Positions 34,451 to 47,500 of a stretch of DNA of 64,000 bases are shown here, one piece after another. A program made the translations under genes and the position numbers. The notes beneath the pieces were generated by a model, which ran no database searches, was not told the origin of the DNA, and saw only the letters and a program-made list of their open reading frames with translations. Origin of the DNA: Hordeum vulgare subsp. vulgare (Eukaryota > Streptophyta > Magnoliopsida > Poales > Poaceae); the NCBI RefSeq assembly GCF_904849725.1, contig NC_058521.1, forward strand, positions 99,496,244 through 99,560,243, read 5' to 3'. Position 1 is the first letter of the stretch, and each line of letters begins with the position of its first letter.

Positions 34451-37175
34451 CAGGTTTTCTGCATAGATTCTATGCATGAGTAGAACACAAAAGTTGTGGG
34501 CGACGATTTTGTCAATTGCTTGCCGTTACTAGTCCTATCTTTTTTGGCGGTATTGTGGGATGAAGTGGCCCGGACCGACATTACATGCACGCTTACGTGA
34601 GACCGGTTCCACCGCCTGATATGCACTTGGTGCATAAGGTGGCTAGCGGGTGTCTGTCTCTCCCACTTTAGTCAAATTGTATTCGATGAAAAGGGTCCTT
34701 ATGAAGGGAAAATAACATTGGCATATCAACATTGTGGCTCTCACGTAGGTAATAAGCGTTCTTGCTAGAAACCCAAATCAGCCACGTAAAACTTGCAACA
34801 ACAATTAGAGGACGTCTAACTTGTTTTTGCAGGGTATGCTATGTGATGTGATATGGCTAGAAGGATGTGATGTTACATATGTGATGTATGAGATTGGTCA
34901 TGTTCTTGTCATAGGATTCACGACTTGCATGCCAATGAGTATGACAACCGGCAGGAGCCATATGAGTTGTCTTAATTTATTGTATGAGATGCAACGCCAT
35001 GTGGTTACTTTACTTTATTGCTAAGGGTTAGCTATAGTAGTAGAAGTAATTGTTGGCGAGCGAACTATGATGACCCACAAGTATAGGGGATCAATCGTAG
35101 TCCTTTTGATAAGTAAGAGTGTCGAACCCAACGAGGAGCAGAAGGATCTCACAAGTGGTTTTCAGCAAGGAAAAATCTGCAAGCATTGAAATTGTCGGTA
35201 ACAAGTGATTGTGTGGTGAGATGATTCGTAACAAGCAACAAGTAACAAAAGTAGCAACGGTGCAGCAAAGTGGCCCAATCCCTTTTGTAGCAAGGGACAA
35301 GTGTGGACAAAGTCTTATAGGAGGAAAAACGCTCCCGACGACACACGGGAATTTCTGTCATGCTAGTTTTCATCATGTTCATATGATTTGCGTTCGTTAC
35401 TTTGATAGTTTGATATGTGGGTGGACCGACGCTTGGGTACTGCCTTTACTTGGACTAGCATCCCGCAACTACGAAAGAAGAATTAAGACTAAGTCTAACC
35501 ATAGCATTAAACTAGTGGATCCAAATCAGCCCCTTACGAAGCAACGCATAAACTAGGGTTTAAGCTTCTGTCACTCTAGCAACCCATCATCTACTTACTA
35601 CTTCCCAATGCCTTCCTCTAGGCCCAAATAATGGTGAAGTGTTATGTAGTCGACGTTCACATAACACCACTAGAGGAAAAACAACATACAACACATCAAA
35701 TTACCGAACGAATACCAAATTCACATGACTATTATTAGCATGTCCTCAGGAACAAAAGTAACTACTCACAAAGCATAATCATATTAATGACCAGAGAGGT
35801 AATGAGTAGAATCAAGGATCTGAACATAAACTCTTCCACCAAGTAATCCAACTAGCATCAACTACAAAGAGTAATCAACACTACTAGCAACCTTACAAGT
35901 ACCAATCAGAGTTGCGAGAAGGAGATTGGTTACAAGTGATGAACTAGAGTTTGGAGATGAGATGGTGCTGATGAAGATGTTGATGGTGATGAGTCCCCTC
36001 CGATGAGGGGAGTGTTGGTGATGACGATGGCGACGATTTCCCCCTCCGGGAGGGAAGTTTCCCTGGCAGGAACGTCCTGCCGGAGCTCTAGATTGGTTGT
36101 GCTCAAGTTCCGCCTCGTGGCGGCGGCGAAACCACAAAAAAGCTCCTCCCTCATTTTTTCCCGGACGAAACCCTCCATATAGCAAAAGAGGGGGGGCAAG
36201 TGGGCCAGCAGGGTGCCCACAAGCCCCCATGGCACGGCCTGGGGGGTTGCCGCGCCGTGTAGGCTTGTGTCCACCCCCTCGCTCCCCTCTGGCACTTCTT
36301 CGGCCCAGTATCTTTGATAAATCAGGGAAATAATCCTCGTTGATTTTTACGGCGTTTGGAGTTGTGCAGAATAGGTATCTCAACTTTGCTCCACTTTCAG
36401 GCCAAAATTCCAGTTGTTGGCACTCTCTCTTCATGTAAACCTTGCAAAATAAGAGAGAAAATGCATAAGAATTGTACCGTGAAGTGAAATAACAGCCCAA
36501 GAAGCGATAAATATCAACATGAAAACATGATGCAAAATGGACGTATCAGACTACACGGAGACACAATGATGGAGATCATGGTGCATGCCGGTGACAATGA
36601 TGATCATGCCATGCCTCGAAGATGGACATCAAAGGAGCAAGATGATATTGGCCATATGATGTCACTATATGATTGCATGTGATGTTTATCATGTTTTCAT
36701 CTTATTGCTTAGAACGACTGTAGCAAAGATAAGATGACCCCTCACTAAATTTTGAGATATGTATTCCCCTAAGTGTGCACTGTTGCGAAGGATCATTGTC
36801 TCAAAGCACCACATGATGATCATGTGTGATAGATTCTAACGTTCGCATACAACGGGTGTATGCCAGATTTACACACGCAAAACACTTAGGTTGACTCAAC
36901 GAGCCTAGAATGTACATACATGGCCTCAGAATACGGGAGTCCTAAAGGTCGAACATGAGTCGTATGGATGATACGATCAACATGGAGATGCTCACCATCG
37001 ATGACTAGTCCGTGTCACGTGATGATCAGACACGGGCTAGTCTATGTGGATCATGTAACACTTGGATGACTAGAGGGATGTCTATCTAAGTGGGAGTTCA
37101 TTATATAATTTTATTAGATGAACTTAATTATCATCAACATATACTAAAATTGTCTTTAAAAGTATTGTAAATCCA
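34451..37175 (+). other. Leader of the Angela-like element (contains a solo LTR)
   Basis: The untranslated leader between the primer-binding site and gag, without long frames, as is usual in BARE/Angela elements. It is split by the Athila-family solo LTR (35068-36548). Confidence 0.75.
35068..36548 (-). mobile_element. Solo LTR of the Athila-like family, minus orientation
   Basis: 1,481 bp, with plus-strand ends TGATGACCCACAAGTATAGG and AAAATGGACGTATCA, i.e. the reverse complement of the LTRs at 16632 and 25377. The flanks are AACTA (35063-35067) and GACTA (36549-36553), a 5-bp duplication with one mismatch. There is no interior sequence, so this is a recombination remnant that entered the Angela leader after Angela itself. 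Confidence 0.92.
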
Positions 37176-38050
37176 ATGGCCAACGCAAATGTCAACATCA
37201 ATTTCAACGCGTTCCTAGAGAAAACCAAGCTGAAAGATGATGGAAGCAACTATGCGGACTGGGTCCGTAATTTAGAGCTCATCCTCATTGCCTCCAAGAA
37301 TGCATATGTCCTTGATGCACCGCTAGGTGACCCTCCCGTTCTCACGGCAGCCCAGGAAGTTCTGAACGCCCGGCAGTCGCGCAGTGATAATTACTCCCTA
37401 GTTTAGTGTGGCATGCTTTATAGTTTGGAACCGGGGCTCCAAAGGAGTTTTGAGCTACATGGAGCATATGAGAAGTTCCAGGAACTTAAACTAGTTTTTC
37501 AAGATCATGACCGGGTCGAGATATATGAGGTCTCCGACAAGTTCTTTAGCTGTAAGATGGAGGAGAATAGTTTTGTCAGTGAGCACATACTCAAAATGTC
37601 TGGATTGCACGTGGTCTGACTCAGCTGGGAGTTGAACTTCCGGATGACGCGATCATTGACAGAATCCTCCAGTCGCTTCCACCTAGCTATAAGAGCTTTG
37701 TGATGAACTACAACATGCAAGGTATGGAAAAGACCATTCCCGAGTTGTACTCGATGCTGAAATCAACGGAGGTGGAAATCAAGAAAGAACATCAAGTGTT
37801 GATGGTGAATAAGACCACCAGTTTCAAGAAAGGCAAGGGTAAGAAGAACTTCAAGAAGGACGGCAAAGCAGTTTCCGTGCCCCGTAAACCAGTTGCCAGG
37901 AACAAGAAAAAGAATGGACCCAAGCCTGAGAGTGAGTGCTATTATTGCAAGGGAACCGGTCACTGGAAGCGAAATTGCCCGAAGTACTTAGCGGATAAGA
38001 AGGCCGGCAACGTCAAAGGTATATATCATATACATGTTATTGTTGTGTAA
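37176..38050 (+). pseudogene. Gag of the Angela-like element
   Basis: Starts MANANVNINFNAFLEKTKLK with the Copia gag domain (DGSNYADWVRNL) and a CCHC zinc knuckle at about 37938-37980 (CYYCKGTGHWKRNC, all four ligands present). A TAG at 37404-37406 (expected CAG, Gln) and a frame change near 37607 break it. Confidence 0.9.
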
Positions 38051-38059
38051 CTAACTAGC

Positions 38060-41000
38060 GCTCGTAGTAGCTCCTGGGTATTTGATACCGGTGCTGTTGA
38101 TCACATTACTCAAAGCAGGAACTACAGAATAAGCGAAGGCTGGCTAAGGACGAGGCGACGATGCGCGTCGGGAATGGTTCCAAGGTCGATGTGATCGCCT
38201 TCGGCACGCTACCTCTACATCTACCTTGGGATTAGTTTTAAAACTTACTAATTGTTATTTAGTACCAGCTTCGAGCATGATCATTGTATCGTGATCTTGC
38301 TTGATGCGAGATGGCTACTCATTTAAATCTGAGAATAATGGTTGTTCCATTTATATGAGTGATATGTTTTATGGTCATGCCCCGCTGGTCAATGGTTTAT
38401 TCTTCATGAATCTCGAACGTGATGTTACACATATTCATAGTGTGAGTACCAAAAGATGTAAGGTTGATAATGATAGTCCCACATACTTGTGGTACTGCCG
38501 CCTTGGTCATATCGGTGTCAAGCGCATGAAGAAACTCCATACACATGGACTTTTGGAGTCTCTTGATTTTCAATCATTTGACACACGCGAACTGTGCCTC
38601 ATGGGCAAGATGACCAAGACTCTGTTCTCCGAAACAATGGAGCGAGCAACCAACTTATTGGAAATAATACATACTGATGTATGCGTTCCAATGAGCGTTG
38701 AGGCTCACGGTGGCTATCGTTACGTTCTCACCCTCACTAATGATTTAAGCAGGTATGGGTATGCCTACTTAATGAAGCAAAAGTCTGAAACCTTTGAAAG
38801 GTTCAAGGAATTTCAGAGTTCGGTGCAGAATCAACGTGACAAGAAAATAAAGTTCTTACGATGTGATCGTGGAGGAGAATATTTGAGTCACGAGTTTGGC
38901 ACACACCTAAGTAAATGTGGTATTGTTTCACAACTCATGCCTCCTAGCACACCACAGCATAACGGTGTGTCTAAACCTCGTAATCACACTCTATTGGATA
39001 TGGTTCCATCTATGATGTCTCTTACCGATTTACCGCTATCATTTTGGGGATATGCATTGGAAACTGCCGCATTCACTTTAAATAGGGCACTGTCTAAATC
39101 CGTTGAGACGACACCGTATGAATTATGGTTTGACAAGAAACCTAAGGTGTTGTTTGTGAAAGTTTGTGGCTGCGATGCTTATGTGAAGAAACTTCAACCT
39201 GAGAAGCCCGAAACCAAAGCGGAAAAATGCGTCTTCATAGGATACCCTAATGAAACTATTGGGTGCTACTTCTATCTTAGATTCGAAGGCAAAATCTTTG
39301 TTACCAAGAACGGGTCCTTTCTAGAGAAAGAGTTCTCTCGAAAGAAGTAAGTGGGAGGAAAGTAGAACTTGATGAGGTAATTGTACCTCCTCTCGAACTG
39401 GAGAGTAGCGCATCACAACAAAATGTTTCTGAGGTACCTGCACCAGCTAGAGAAAATGTTAATGATGATGATCATGAAACTCCAGATCAAGTTGTTTCTG
39501 AACCTCAGAGGTCCACAAGGACACGTTTCGCACCAGAGTGGTACGGCAACCCTATCATGGAAATCATGTTGTTGGACAACAGTGAACCTTCAAACTATGA
39601 AGAAGCGATGGCGGGCCCGGATTCCAACAAATGACTTGTAGCCATGAAATCCGAGAGATGATCCATGTATGAAAACAAAGTATGGACTTTGGTGGACTTG
39701 CCCGATGATCGGCGAGCCATAGAAAATAAATGGATCTTTAAGAAGAAGACTGAGGCAGATGGTAATGTGACCATCTATAAGACTCGACTTGTCGCTAATG
39801 GTTATCGACAAGTTCAACGGATTGACTAAGATGAGACCTTCTCACCCGTAGCGATGCTGAAGTCAGTACGAATCATGTTAGTAGTTGCCGCATTTTATGA
39901 TTATGAAATCTGGCAAATGGACGTCAAAACAGCAATCCTGAACGGCTTTCTTAAGGAAGAATTGTATATGATACAGACGGAAGGTTTTTTTGATCCTAGT
40001 AATGCTAACAAGGTATGCAAGCTCCAACGCTCCAGCATCTCGGAGTTGGAACATTGGCTTTGATGAAGTGATCAAAGCGTTTGGGTTTGTACAGACTTAT
40101 GGAGAACCTGTATTTACAAGAAAGTGAGTGGGACCTCTATAGCATTTCTCATATTATATGTGGATGACATATTGTTGATGGGAAATGATATAGAACTTTT
40201 GGAAAGAAGAAAGGCCTATTTGAATAAGAGTTTTTCAATGAAGGACCTTGGAGAAGCAGCTTACATATTAGGCATCAAGATCTATAGAGATAGATCGAGA
40301 CACCTCATTGGTCTTTCACAAAGCTCATACCTTGACAAGATATTGAAGAAGTTCAATATGGATAAGGCTAAGAAGGGGTTCTTGGCTCTATTACAAGGTG
40401 TGAGGTTGAGTATGACTCAACGCCCGACCACGACATAAGATAGAGAAAAGATGAGTATCGTCCCATATGCTGTAGTCATAGGCTCTATTATGTATGCCAT
40501 GCTGTGTACCAGACCTGATGTGAGCCTTGCCATAAGTTTGGTAGGAGGTACCAAAGTGATCCAGGAGTGGATCACTAGACATTGGTCAAGAATATCCTTA
40601 AGTACCTCAAAAGGACTAAAGATATGTCTCTCATTTATGGAGGTGTCGAAGAGCTCGTCATAAGGGGTTACGTCGATGCTAGCTTCGACACAGATCCAGA
40701 TGACTCCAACTCACAAACTGGATACATGTACATTTTGAATGGTGGGCTATTCAGTTGGTGCAGTTGCAAGAAAAGCATGGTGGCGGCCTCTACATGTGAA
40801 GCGGAGTACATAGATGCTTCGGAAGCAGCACAGGAAGGAGTCTGGATGAAGTAGTTCATCACCGCCCTCGGAGTGATTCCCAGTGCGTCGGGCCTGATGA
40901 CTCTCTTTTGCGACAACACTGGTGCTATTGCCATTGCCAAGGAGCCCAGGTTTCACAAGAAGACCAAAAACATCAAGCGCCACTTCAACTCCATTCGTGG

Positions 41001-41139
41001 ATACATCCAGGATGGAGATATAGATATTTGTAAAGTATATACGGATCTGAATGTCGCAGACACGTTGACTAGAACTCTTCCACGAGCAACACAAGATCAA
41101 CACCAGAACTCTATGGGTGTTCGATTCATCACAATGTAA
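38060..41139 (+). pseudogene. Pol of the Angela-like element (protease, integrase, RT, RNase H)
   Basis: Protease motif WVFDTGAVDHIT near 38072. The integrase (38301-39350) has the GAG-pre-integrase region, but the second CX2C cysteine is lost (CLMGK), and the third catalytic residue, expected Glu in the NGV..RN motif, reads Lys (NGVSKPRN). Reverse transcriptase: KWIFKKKTEADG near 39730, MDVKTAILNG near 39918, YVDD at 40157-40168. RNase H: YVDASFDTDPDDSNSQTGY and CEAEYI, ending near 41139. Breaks include TGA at 39632-39634 (expected TGG), TAA near 39827, a frame change near 40040, and a stop at 40852. The element cannot make an active Pol. Confidence 0.92.
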
Positions 41140-41933
41140 CTAGATTATTGACTCTAGTGCAAGTCGGAGACTGCTGGAAATATTCCCTAGCGGCAATAAT
41201 AAAGTGGTTATTATTATATTTCCTAGTTCATGATAATTGTCTATTATTCATTCTATAATTGTATTAACCAGAAACCACAATACATGTGTGAATATATATA
41301 CCAAAATGCATCCCTAGTGAGCCTCTAGTTGGCTAGCTCGTTTATCAATAGATAATCATGGTTTCTTGATCATGGACATTGGATGTCATTGATAACGGGA
41401 TCACATCATTAGGAGAATGATGTGATGGACAAGACCCAATCCTAAGCATAGCACTAGATCGCATTGTTCGTCTGCTAAAGCTTTTCCAATGTCAAGTATC
41501 ATTTCCTTAGATCATGAGATTGTGCAACTCCCAGATACCGTAGGAGTGTTTTGGGTGTATCAAACGTCACAACGTAACTGGGTGATTATAAAGGTGCACT
41601 ACAGGTATATCTAAAAGTATCTGTTGGGTTGGTATGAATTGAGACTGGGATTTGTCACTCCGCGTGACAGAGAGGTATCTCTGGGCCCACTCGGTAATGC
41701 ATCATCATACTGTGCTCAATGTGACTAAGGAGTTAGCCATGGGATGATGTGTTACAGAATGAGTAAAGAGTCTTGTCGGCAACGAGATTGAACAAAGGGA
41801 ACATAGGGATACCGACGATCGAATCTCGAGAAAGTATCATACAGGTAGACAAAGGGAATTACATACCGGATCGATTGAATCCCTGACATCGTGGTTCATC
41901 TGATGGGATCATCGTAGAAGATGTAGGAGCCAA

Positions 41934-42485
41934 CACTACAGGAATCAGCTTCTTTGCCGTCTGCCATAACAGACGGCAAAGAGGATTCCTTCGATGGCAT
42001 TGACCAATCCGCAGACGACAAAGAGAACACCTGTCGGCAAAGATTATGCGTCAGCTTACGACGGCATTGTAGCTTCTTTGCCGTCAACCTACCCTAAGCG
42101 GACGACAAAGCTCTTTGCCGTTAGTGTCACAAACTGAGCAGTCGGCACATAATTTGAGACGGCATCCGACAGGCGACGCCTCCGTTAGGGCTAACGGAGG
42201 CTTCCCGTCTGCTTCCCTCTGCATCTTTGTCGTCTGCTTCCCTCCCCATATTTGTCGTCTGCTTCTATGGGCCAACAAAATGTTGGGCCAGCACCCGTGA
42301 GCTTCTTTGCCGTCTGCCTCCCTACCACTTTGTCGTCAGCCTCCTGAGGCAACGGACAGCAAAGAGCCCATATGACCAGCTACTGCTGCCCAGGTTGCAT
42401 AGCTGGGTGCCACGTGACACCTTTGTCGTCAGCTGCGTGATGGCAAAGGCCTTTTCCATCAGCTGGCAGACGACAAAGAGCCAAT
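41934..42485. repeat. CACTA-2 left terminal repeat and subterminal motif array
   Basis: At least ten TTTGCCGTC/TTTGTCGTC motifs in both orientations. The frequent CCGTC to TCGTC change is a C-to-T change at CpG, as expected for methylated DNA. Confidence 0.85.
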
Positions 42486-42800
42486 ATTGTCACATTTTTG
42501 TTTATTTTTTCTATTTCACAACACATATATATTTCATAGAACATATATGATATGTAGGTGACAACACATATAGGATATACATATAAACTTCATCGATGCC
42601 ATTTGTTCATCAATGTACATCCCATATATCGAAAGAACCAACACATACAAAGTTTCATCCATATATACATACGTATAGTTCCACATATATTGTTCATCCA
42701 TATATACATATACATATCATTCCGCATTGTTCATCAACTCAAATAAAAACTAGAACTAGAGCCCTCCAATGCCAGCTTCCATGCATGTAGTACATCCAAT
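42486..42800 (-). other. Probable non-coding 3' exon region of CACTA-2
   Basis: AT-rich, with repeated TTCATCCATATATACATA-type words. On the minus strand it follows the conserved intron acceptor TTTTGCAG (42801-42808), corresponding to 11423-11732 in CACTA-1. Confidence 0.4.
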
Positions 42801-42865
42801 CTGCAAAATGGGATTAAGAAAGTCAGAAGAACAACAACAACAACATATATATGACAAATAAGCTA

Positions 42866-43140
42866 AATTGAAGAAGAAAGAGAAGAAGCAAGAAGAGAAG
42901 AAGGATAAGAAAAACAAGAATAAGGAGGACGAGGAGGAGGAGGAGAAGGAGAAGGATAAGGATAAGGAGGAGGAGAAGAGGAGAAGAAGAAGGAGAAGAA
43001 GGAGGAGGAGGAGAAGAAGGAGGAGAGAAGAAGAAGGAGAAGTAGGAGGGGGCTCCTTCTCCTTTTTCTCCTCCTTCTCCTTCTTCTCTTCTTCTTCTCC
43101 TCCTCCTTCTTCTCCTTCTCCTTCTCTTCTTCCTTTTCAT
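42866..43140. repeat. Purine-to-pyrimidine inverted repeat, CACTA-2 copy a
   Basis: A GAAGAA/GGAGGA-rich left half and a CTCCTT-rich right half, switching near 43051 (GGGGGCTCC). Confidence 0.85.
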
Positions 43141-43337
43141 TTCTCCTCTTCTTGGAGCTAAATTATCTAACTATGTCTTTTGGGAGCTAAATGGGCTAAT
43201 TATGTCATTATAGAGGAAAACAAGCTAATTATATAATATTAATGAGCTAACCAAAGTTCTTATGCCATTTTGAGCTTATAATGTCTTTTTGGAGCTAAAT
43301 GGGCTAATTATGCCATTGTCGTGGAAAATAAGGTAAG

Positions 43338-43560
43338 GAGAATAAGAAAGACGAGAACAAACAGGAAGAGGAGGAGAAGAAGAAGAAATTAAGAAGAAGG
43401 AGAAGAAGAAGGAGAAGGAGGAGAAGGTCTTCTCCTCCTCCTCCTTCTTCTCCTCCTTCTTGTCCTACTCCTCCTTCTCCTTCTTCTTCTCTTCTTCTTC
43501 TTCTTCTTCTTCTTCCTTCTTTTCATTTTTCCTATTTCTTCTCCTCTTCTCCTCTTCTTG
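43338..43560. repeat. Purine-to-pyrimidine inverted repeat, CACTA-2 copy b
   Basis: Same design, switching near 43428 (GAGAAGGTCTTCTC). Confidence 0.85.
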
Positions 43561-44049
43561 GAGCTAAATTATCTAAGTATAGGTCCTTTCGGAGCTAACT
43601 TGGGTAAAATAGGAGAGAACTTAGCTAAGTATAGGTCATTTTTTATTAAATAGGCCGTTTTGGAGCTAACTAAGCTAATTATGTCAATTAGGTGGAAGCC
43701 TAGCTAACTGTAGGTCCTTTCGGAGCTAACTTGGGTAAAATAGGCCATTTCGGAGCAAACGATGCTTATTAAGCCATTTTGGAGCTAGCGAAGCTAATTA
43801 TAGGCCATTTAATACCTAAGTTAGGGGGAATAGGTCATCTTGGAGCTACGTAAGCCTTATTATGTCATTTAGGAGAGAACTTAGCTAAGTATAGGTAATT
43901 TTTATTAAATAGGCCATTTTGGAGCTAACTAAGCTAATTATGTCATTTAGGTGGAATCCTAGCTAACTATAGGTCCTTTCGGAACTAAGTTGGGTAAAAT
44001 AGGTCATTTTGGAGCATTGTTGGGGAAAATAAGTTAAGCAGAATAAGAA

Positions 44050-44180
44050 AGAGGAGAAGGAGAAGAAGAAGAAGAAATCAAGAAGAGGGAGAAGAAGAAG
44101 AACAAGGAGAAGGAGGAGAAGGAGAAGGAGAAGGCTCCTTCTCCTCCTTCTTCTCCTACTCCACCTTCTCCTTCTTCTTC

Positions 44181-44214
<34 letters not shown>

Positions 44215-44250
44215 GCTTTTCATTTTTCCTATTTCTTCTCCTCTTCTCCT
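44050..44250. repeat. Purine-to-pyrimidine inverted repeat, CACTA-2 copy c
   Basis: Same design, switching near 44134 (GAGAAGGCTCCTTCTC). Confidence 0.85.
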
Positions 44251-44431
44251 CTTGATGGAGCTAAATTATCTAATTATGTTTTTTCGGAGCTAAATGGGCT
44301 AATTATGTCATTTTAGAGGAAAACAAGCTAAGAATATAATATTCATGAGCTAACCAAGGTTTTTTCCTATTTCTTCTCCTCTTCTCCTCTTGTTAATACT
44401 AGTTTATAATGACCATTGAAATGAAACTCAC

Positions 44432-44482
44432 CGTGCCAATCGCAGGGAAAACGGGCATCGGTGGAGGGACTTGACCTGCCAT
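44432..44482 (-). pseudogene. Remnant of TNPA exon 8 in CACTA-2
   Basis: On the minus strand, GGTCAAGTCCCTCCACCGATG and the following bases match CACTA-1 TNPA exon 8 (9921-9983), including the exon-end donor (CACG|GTGAGTTTCATTTC). The preceding exons 1-7 are absent between here and the TNP2 stop at 44571, so a deletion of about 2.3 kb removed them. Confidence 0.8.
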
Positions 44483-44570
44483 GATAAAGATTAAAACAAA
44501 TTAGTAAGACATAATCACTATAATGAATAATAATATGTACATATATAATTTAAGTTGTGAATCTTAGAAA

Positions 44571-47500
44571 CTAATAATCATCATCAATAAATGGATCATC
44601 ATCATCACTATCACGCATGTCTTCATGAATGGCGTGCTCATTGGGTTCAACGGCATGAAGTTGTGGAAGGCCATTCTGTAATCGGTCAAGCATTGACAGG
44701 TCATCCGCATCAGTAACCTCTTCTAGTTCCAGCTTTGCTGGTTCTGGCTCAGGGGTGAAGTCGGATTCATTGTCGCTGTCTACTTCCATGTTCTGGGGTG
44801 AAGCACGGCGGTTATTGAAACGTTTCTTGGAAAGATGTGTTTCTTAGAAGAATTCTCCATCATATGTGTGTGGGTTAATGTCAATTTCATAATCCTGTTC
44901 ATTTGGGAGAGGTGGTCTAACATGTGGCGGCACTTCATAAACAACATACCAACCTTCCAAATTCTTATCAGTTTGGCATGCCCACGGTAGATAGAAAACT
45001 TGGGTCGCGTGTTGAGCCATAATATAGACATCGAGAACATCTAAATTGATTTGTAGTAGTCCTATATGTTCATGAGTCCTTCTAGTCTCCTTCGCTGGAA
45101 CCAATAACATTTGAAGACTACGACGTTCGGTGGGTTTCAGCATAGAATTGAAGTCCATAAATTGCTTCAACTCTTCCATAATACTTGATAACACCTTTGG
45201 CGATAGCAGAGACACCACAATTTGTAGATTTCCGGTCGGGCATAGATATGTCTTTGCCAAAGGTACGAAAGAGATACACGTTGATGTTGTATTTGTCAAA
45301 TGAACGGACCTTATAGTCAAAACCATTAGCGGCTTGTCTCAATTCGGCGTCGATAGACTATGAATTAGCCAACAAGGTTAATACGAAACGATTGTTGCAT
45401 TAGCCGCAAGTTAGACCAAGAAATGAAATGGTCCATTATTAATAATTACCGTTTGTTTGAACCAAGAGGTAAAATCGGGATAGCCGCCTCCTGTCTTTCC
45501 GAGAAGCTCATACTCTTCGACGGAATCATTTTCGATCACCGCTCCGTGCGAGAATTTGGCGACGTATCGGCTGTATGAAATATCCAGGATTAAGAGCAGT
45601 TCAAAGGAATTAGAAGTTACGGGAAATGTGCCGAGAACTTACTCGATGTACGACCGCACTTCTGTTAGGTTGTTGAAGATATACAACGAAATGTTCTACC
45701 ATTCTTCGACATTCAACGTTATTGGTTTCGAAGCACCGGCTAGTGCGAGCTTCCCTTTGAATAGGTTGAGGTTGGACCCACCTTTTTTAGGGTCTGCATC
45801 ATTGTGCCGAGGCTTCGGATTATGCAAATGATGATTTTTGGCTTCGTAGTGTGCTGTCACAAAGTTTGCCACTTCCTCAGTAATGAAAGCCTCAGCCATC
45901 GATGCTTCAATTCTACGCTTATTTTTACATTTAGCTTGAAGCGTCTTTTGCATCCTGTCACTTGCATAGCTGGCCAACCAGATATTCCCTCGGTCGGTAG
46001 ATGTAAAATCAAATGCTGCATTGGATTAAAGAAGCCCGGCGGAAAGATCTTCTCTAACTTGCACAACAACTCCGGTGCAAACTCCTCCATGTCATCTACC
46101 ACGCCAGGCGACAATTCTTTCGCACAAAGAACACGAAAGAAATAGCTCAGCTCTGCCAGTACTAGCCATTCACTCTCAGGAATAAAGCCACGTAACATCA
46201 CTGACATTACCCGCTCTAGCCATATGTGCCAATCATGACTCTTGATACCAAAGATTTTTAATTTTTCAAGACTCGCTCCCCTCTTTAGATTCGCTGCATA
46301 CCCATCGGGGAACATCAAGTGCATTTTGACCCACAAGATAATTTCCCTCATAGCTGGCCTTCCAAGATTGAACCAGGCCTTTGGCTTCGGCCACATCTGC
46401 TTTCCTTTGCCTTCTCGCATGTTTTGTAACGGTCTATGACATAGTGTCTCTTGATCGACTCTAGCCTTAGTATTATCCTTTGTCTTCCCATCTATGTCAA
46501 ACAATGTACCAAAAAAAGCTTGTCCGATATTCATCTCAGTGTGCATCATGTCGATATTGTGTGGAAGAAGGAGGTCTTTGAAGTAAGGCAGATCCCAGAA
46601 GCATGGCTTGTGAGTCCAGGCGTGTTTTGAATTATACCCCTTGAAATACCCTGGACGCTCTGGATCAGGCTCGAGGGCGTTTAACTGATCCAGGATCTGT
46701 TGTCCTGTCAACGCAGGTGGTGCCAAGTTTTTGACAACTTTACCTTTGGTAAATTTCTTCTTGTATTTTCTAAACTAATGGTCAGGATCGAGGAACTGTC
46801 TATGCAAGTCAAAGCAAGAATACTTTCGCCCCTCCTGCAACCAACGAAACTGAAGATCTACCTTGCATTGGGGGCACGGGAACCTTCCATGCACACACCA
46901 TCCAGAGAATAGCGCATACGACGGCAAGTCATGCATAGAGTACATGTACCACACATGCATTTTGAAGTTTTGTTTTCTAGAGGCATCGTATTTCTAGACC
47001 CCCATTATCCCAAACTTCTTCCAATTCATCCTTAAGCGGCTGCAGGTACACATTCATATTCTTCCCCGGATAATTGGGCCCTGGAATTATCAACGTCAGA
47101 AATATGTTATTTCTTTGCATAATCTGCCCGGGGGGGGAGATTGAGTGGAATGACAAATACAGGCCAACAAATGTATTGGGTTGTCGTCATCCCGAATGGA
47201 TTAAAACCATCCATGGCGACGCAGACTCGAGGATTCCTTGGATCTGCCACTTTATCCTGATACAATCCATCGAAATGTTTCCACGCTTCCCCATCTGATG
47301 TGTGTACCGCCATCTTATTCCCATCCGCATCTAGTTCAGTTCTTTTGCCCAGTTTGTGCCATGTCATATGTCTGGCCATCTCTTCAACCTTGAAAAGACG
47401 TTGAAGCCTTGGTACGATTGGCATATACCGAAGAACACTAACTACAATTTTGATCTGCCTCTTCTCACCCATACCGTTGTCTACCACAAGATACCTGCAA

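Larger units (their letters stand above)
42801..44431 (-). other. Repeat-filled 3'-UTR intron of the deleted TNPA gene (CACTA-2)
   Basis: On the minus strand the donor follows the exon remnant (CG|GTGAGTTTCATTTC, the same donor that follows TNPA exon 8 in CACTA-1) and the acceptor is at 42801-42802. Inside are units such as TTTTGGAGCTAACTAAGC and AGCTAATTATGTCATTT, often repeated, and three purine/pyrimidine inverted repeats. This was probably the CACTA-1-type 3' intron before the last exons were lost. Confidence 0.5.
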
